The position numbers and the translations under genes are program-made. A stretch of 64,000 nt of DNA from Callaeas wilsoni (taxonomy: Eukaryota > Chordata > Aves > Passeriformes > Callaeidae), in the NCBI GenBank assembly GCA_013398955.1, contig VWPU01003052.1, forward strand, positions 1 through 64,000, read 5' to 3'. Position 1 is the stretch's first letter. Every line of letters begins with the position of its first letter. This document shows, one piece after another, positions 60,774 through 64,000 of the stretch. The notes below the pieces were generated by a model. That model was not told where the DNA came from. It was given only the letters and a program-made list of their open reading frames with translations, and did not search any database.

Positions 60774-63700
60774 GCAAGCTTCGCTTTCAGAAATGAGTTT
60801 TCTCTGCCTATGCGGTTATGTTGAGACCATTCTTCTAGATCCAGTGCAAGGATGTAAGCTCTTCAGAAAATGTTATATTCTGTGCAACTGAAGAATGGAA
60901 AGAAATGCAAAGGAGAATTCTTCTTTGGGAAGTACTGTTTTGTCAAAGTAGACAATGGAGCATAAATAACTGGAGAAAGAAAAAAAAAAAGAAAAATCTT
61001 TACTTCTGCTCCAACAAGGGTGAAACTGAAGAACCTCTGGAAAGGTCAAAGGAATTGTGCATAATATGCTTGGATTTCATAAGGACCCAGTCAAAATTTC
61101 TACAATGACAAATTTTGTTCAACTTCAGTGTCTTTACTGGAATTTGGAATTGTGGTTTTACCACTAATAGATGCATTGGGCCCCCACTCACTGTGTTGGA
61201 GCTACAAAAGCAGCAATGAATGTGGAAAGAAGGATTAAATATGCCTGAGTATGCCTGTGTACTTTTTGATTTAAACTGGGGAAGGCTCTGTTTACATGAA
61301 TGAAAGCCTATGAGTATTTTGGCAAACTTATTGAGAACAGTTTACTTGTCAGTACTGCAAGGAAGGGTCTTAACAATTGACTTTCTTAAGAAATTTCTAG
61401 GTCTCCTTTCTTTTCATTTTAGTATTTATCTTACAATTTTATCTTCCACTTTGGCTTAAAAATAACTTTAGAGTGCAAAAGTACAGCTGATAACACTGAT
61501 AAAATACTAAAGAACTTAAAATCCCTAAGCAGTTTAGATGAGGTTTGGGTTTTGAAATGATGTTCCTTTTACTGATATCGCTATAAATTAGTTTAGTCTC
61601 TCTTTTTTCTCACTCATTAACCTCCTTCCCAGAAAGAGAGGCATTCCAGACATGATACCCCACAAAGAAACACTGTAGACTTGTCCTGCCCACTTGTATC
61701 TTTGACCTGAGAAGTGGAAAGGCAAAAACTACTTGAGAACCTAGTCAGCAAGTTTTGGAAACCTCTACAGCCAAAAAGTGCTGTGGGTGTTTTGATTGTG
61801 CAACCTATCTTTGAAAGAGCAGCCATTGCCATGTGAAAGTTAATAAATCATGAAAATGTTGTCAACTCTGCTTCCAAAAATGTAGGTGACATTTTCTTTA
61901 AACCACTCTAAAAGTTTTTTTCCCCTATATATGTTTAAGTTCCCTCCCCTCTTTGAAGAAAAATTGTTATTGTGATTTTAGATTCAGTATCCAGTTACAG
62001 TAGGAGCGTGTTTTTTCACTTTTTGGCAAGAATAATTTGAATCAGTTCCTGGCTGAGCTTCCTCAGTCATTGTTGATTTTTTCTTTAGAAAAATATTGGG
62101 TTTGCTCACTGCTTATGATTAATTTTGAAGCTAAAAGAATGATGCCTGACTGGAAAAAGAAAAAATAAAAAATAATAAAAACCAAATACATGCCATCCAT
62201 GTCAGCCATCTCCAATTTTCAAGCAAGTTTTTTTGTAAAGTGATTGTGAGTGGATCCTTCTTGACATGAAATACAGTATCTGAAAGTCCTGAGCATGAAC
62301 TATTATAACTGTGTGAGCATTTTGATAAGCTCGGTCACTGATTTAAGTATAACACTTTCAGTGTTTTTCTTCTGGGTCTTTCTTCCATTTTTTTGTAGTT
62401 TGTGGAAAAACATTGAGTCTCTTCATGGACTCTTACTAGTAGCAGATAATCCTTCTTATTGACTTTGGTGGACAGAAAAGACTAGTATTAAAGTATTCAG
62501 TGGGGTTACGTAAATTTTAGTAGACATGGAGATGATCTAGGTTTTTTGCTGTACTTTGACGTTCTGGAAACATAATTCACTGGGGGTATTCAATAATAAA
62601 AAATATGCTTCTTCAGGCAAAGGCATTAATCAACAGTGGTCTTGCATCAAGACCCTCCTGTCTTTTATGTGGCCAGCAAACATTCCTATCAGGAGGGACT
62701 CTCACCTCTCCTCTTAGTGCTGAACCACATCAGAAAAGGGTGTTCTGCTTGGGCTGAGAGAGAAGCTCACGCTTCCTTCCATTTTTCGCATTTTGTTTTT
62801 TGTTTTTGTGTCTTTCTCTCTCCCCAGGTTCCGTTTAGAAGTATTTTAAATGTGAAAGTTTTCCTGTTCAGAACCTTTCATGCTGGCCGAGCACGTACAG
62901 CTGGTTGTATTGGAGCTTGCCTTACAGTTAGTGGTCAGCTGCTGATGTTTATCACCAAACATCAGCTTGTTTCATCCAGCCTTCAACACCTAATGCTTCA
63001 CTCTGCTGGAAAGCACAGTGCTCTGTACTCCAGTGCTCTATAGTTACATATTTGTCTTCCACATTTCTTAAGGCAGAACTCACTGATGTGTTTCTGTGAT
63101 GTGCTCATAATTCAAATACCATGTTTGCTGTCAACAAGTTATCTGATTCAAGAACCTTTGACTTTTTTTTTTTTTTAAAGAGGAAGATGAGGAGGAGCAA
63201 CCTTCACATCTTAAAAATACTATGCCTCTAGGGGACTGGTCATTATTCTGCAGTAGGTATTTCAAGTTGGCAAATCAATGGAGAAGATCAGGGATGAAGA
63301 TGAAAGACCCAGCTAGTCTTGACCCTTGCCACTTCTATTTTTTTAAGTCTCCTTCAGTGCTGATCCTGCAAAGAGTTGAGCTTAGGCTTATTTTACCACC
63401 AGCCAAGGTGGAGAAAACTCATCCTTCTTTTGAACTTATCCTTCTTTTCTCCAAAGGCTTTTTGAAACAGCCTTAGGTTTAGGGTTAATGTTTTGTCTTT
63501 CTATTGCTCAAGACTTTATTCTTTGCCTAAGGAATTTGTAAGAATATTCCTTTCTTCTCATGTTGTAATGACCATCATGTCATGACAATAATGATGACAA
63601 TCATGACAGACATGATCTGGTTTTAAATCCCTAGAACTAGGAATCTGAGCGCAGGTATGTCATCATAAAAGCTTTTGTTCTGAAACAGGGCTAAGTATGA

Positions 63701-64000
63701 TAAATGAATAATTTACTTTGTGGATTGCTGGGGATTATTCCTTTAATGCAGAAACATATTCTGCTTTATAGTGAACCCTGGAGAGTGAAAGTGTGTCAGG
63801 TATTAGGAAGCGGAAGGCTTCTCCATATGGACATGGACAAAGTTATTATCTCTGTTGTTCTGCAGAGCAGATTTTAAAAGTTCCAAGTTATTTCGTAATG
63901 GATGAAGGCTACCTGATATTTTGTTTTTGTTAGTCAACCTTACTTCCATTGTCTCTATACACCAGCAAATTAGCAGCATTTTGAGTGAGCTAAGAACCAA
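60773..64000. other. Non-coding stretch to window end
   Basis: A perfect 10-bp-arm hairpin lies at 62,941-62,966, a poly(T) run at 63,163-63,176, and a cluster of ATGAC/CATGA motifs at 63,563-63,617. The 135-codon plus-strand frame at 62,636-63,043 is the longest outside recognised repeats, but it has no domain signature. Nothing recognisable as a gene. Confidence 0.5.

Noticed and set aside
62636..63043. 135-aa plus-strand frame
   Set aside because: Non-ATG start in part, no domain, low-complexity stretches, no exon boundary; probably chance.

Overview
This window looks like nuclear DNA of a bird. Neither strand carries a recognisable protein-coding gene, tRNA, rRNA or snRNA. The bird call rests on repeats: CR1 LINE tails in the avian arrangement, older CR1 copies of the kind shared across reptiles and birds, and LTRs of endogenous retroviruses that resemble avian families. 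Family names are from memory of repeat consensuses and were not searched. The DNA is AT-rich with short scattered open frames, many with non-ATG starts. The longest open frames lie in repeats (the TTCC microsatellite, the ERV LTR near 41 kb, the GC-rich minisatellite near 54 kb). The picture fits an intergenic region or a very large intron.

Layout: 1-2.8 kb holds a decayed ancient CR1 (about 1,000-1,880, minus) directly beside a younger CR1 (1,888-2,792, minus). 5.1-5.3 kb holds a possible ancient SINE-like repeat. 10.06-10.58 kb holds a plus-strand tail of the younger CR1 subfamily, with its ORF2 C-terminus broken by a frameshift. 11.4 kb, 24.7 kb, 33.6 kb and 50.4 kb hold small CR1 relics. 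25.1-25.4 kb is a TTCC/GGAA microsatellite interrupted by a 132-base run of N. 37-42 kb is a repeat cluster: a diverged LTR, a CR1 fragment and a better-preserved LTR of the same family in the same orientation. 53.4-54.6 kb is the only strongly GC- and CpG-rich patch: a 25-bp minisatellite immediately next to a solo LTR of a different type. 56.3-57.1 kb and 42.5-43.3 kb look unlike repeats, carry clustered homeodomain-type sites and are the best candidates for conserved regulatory elements.

No operon or gene set can be described. Candidate coding pieces are weak: a possible terminal exon near 13.8-14.0 kb (minus), a cysteine-rich ATG ORF near 44.5-44.7 kb (minus), and a possible retrocopy 3' end near 48.8 kb. 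I found no convincing new biological system. The most useful leads are the paired LTRs, the minisatellite/LTR CpG patch and the homeodomain-site cluster.
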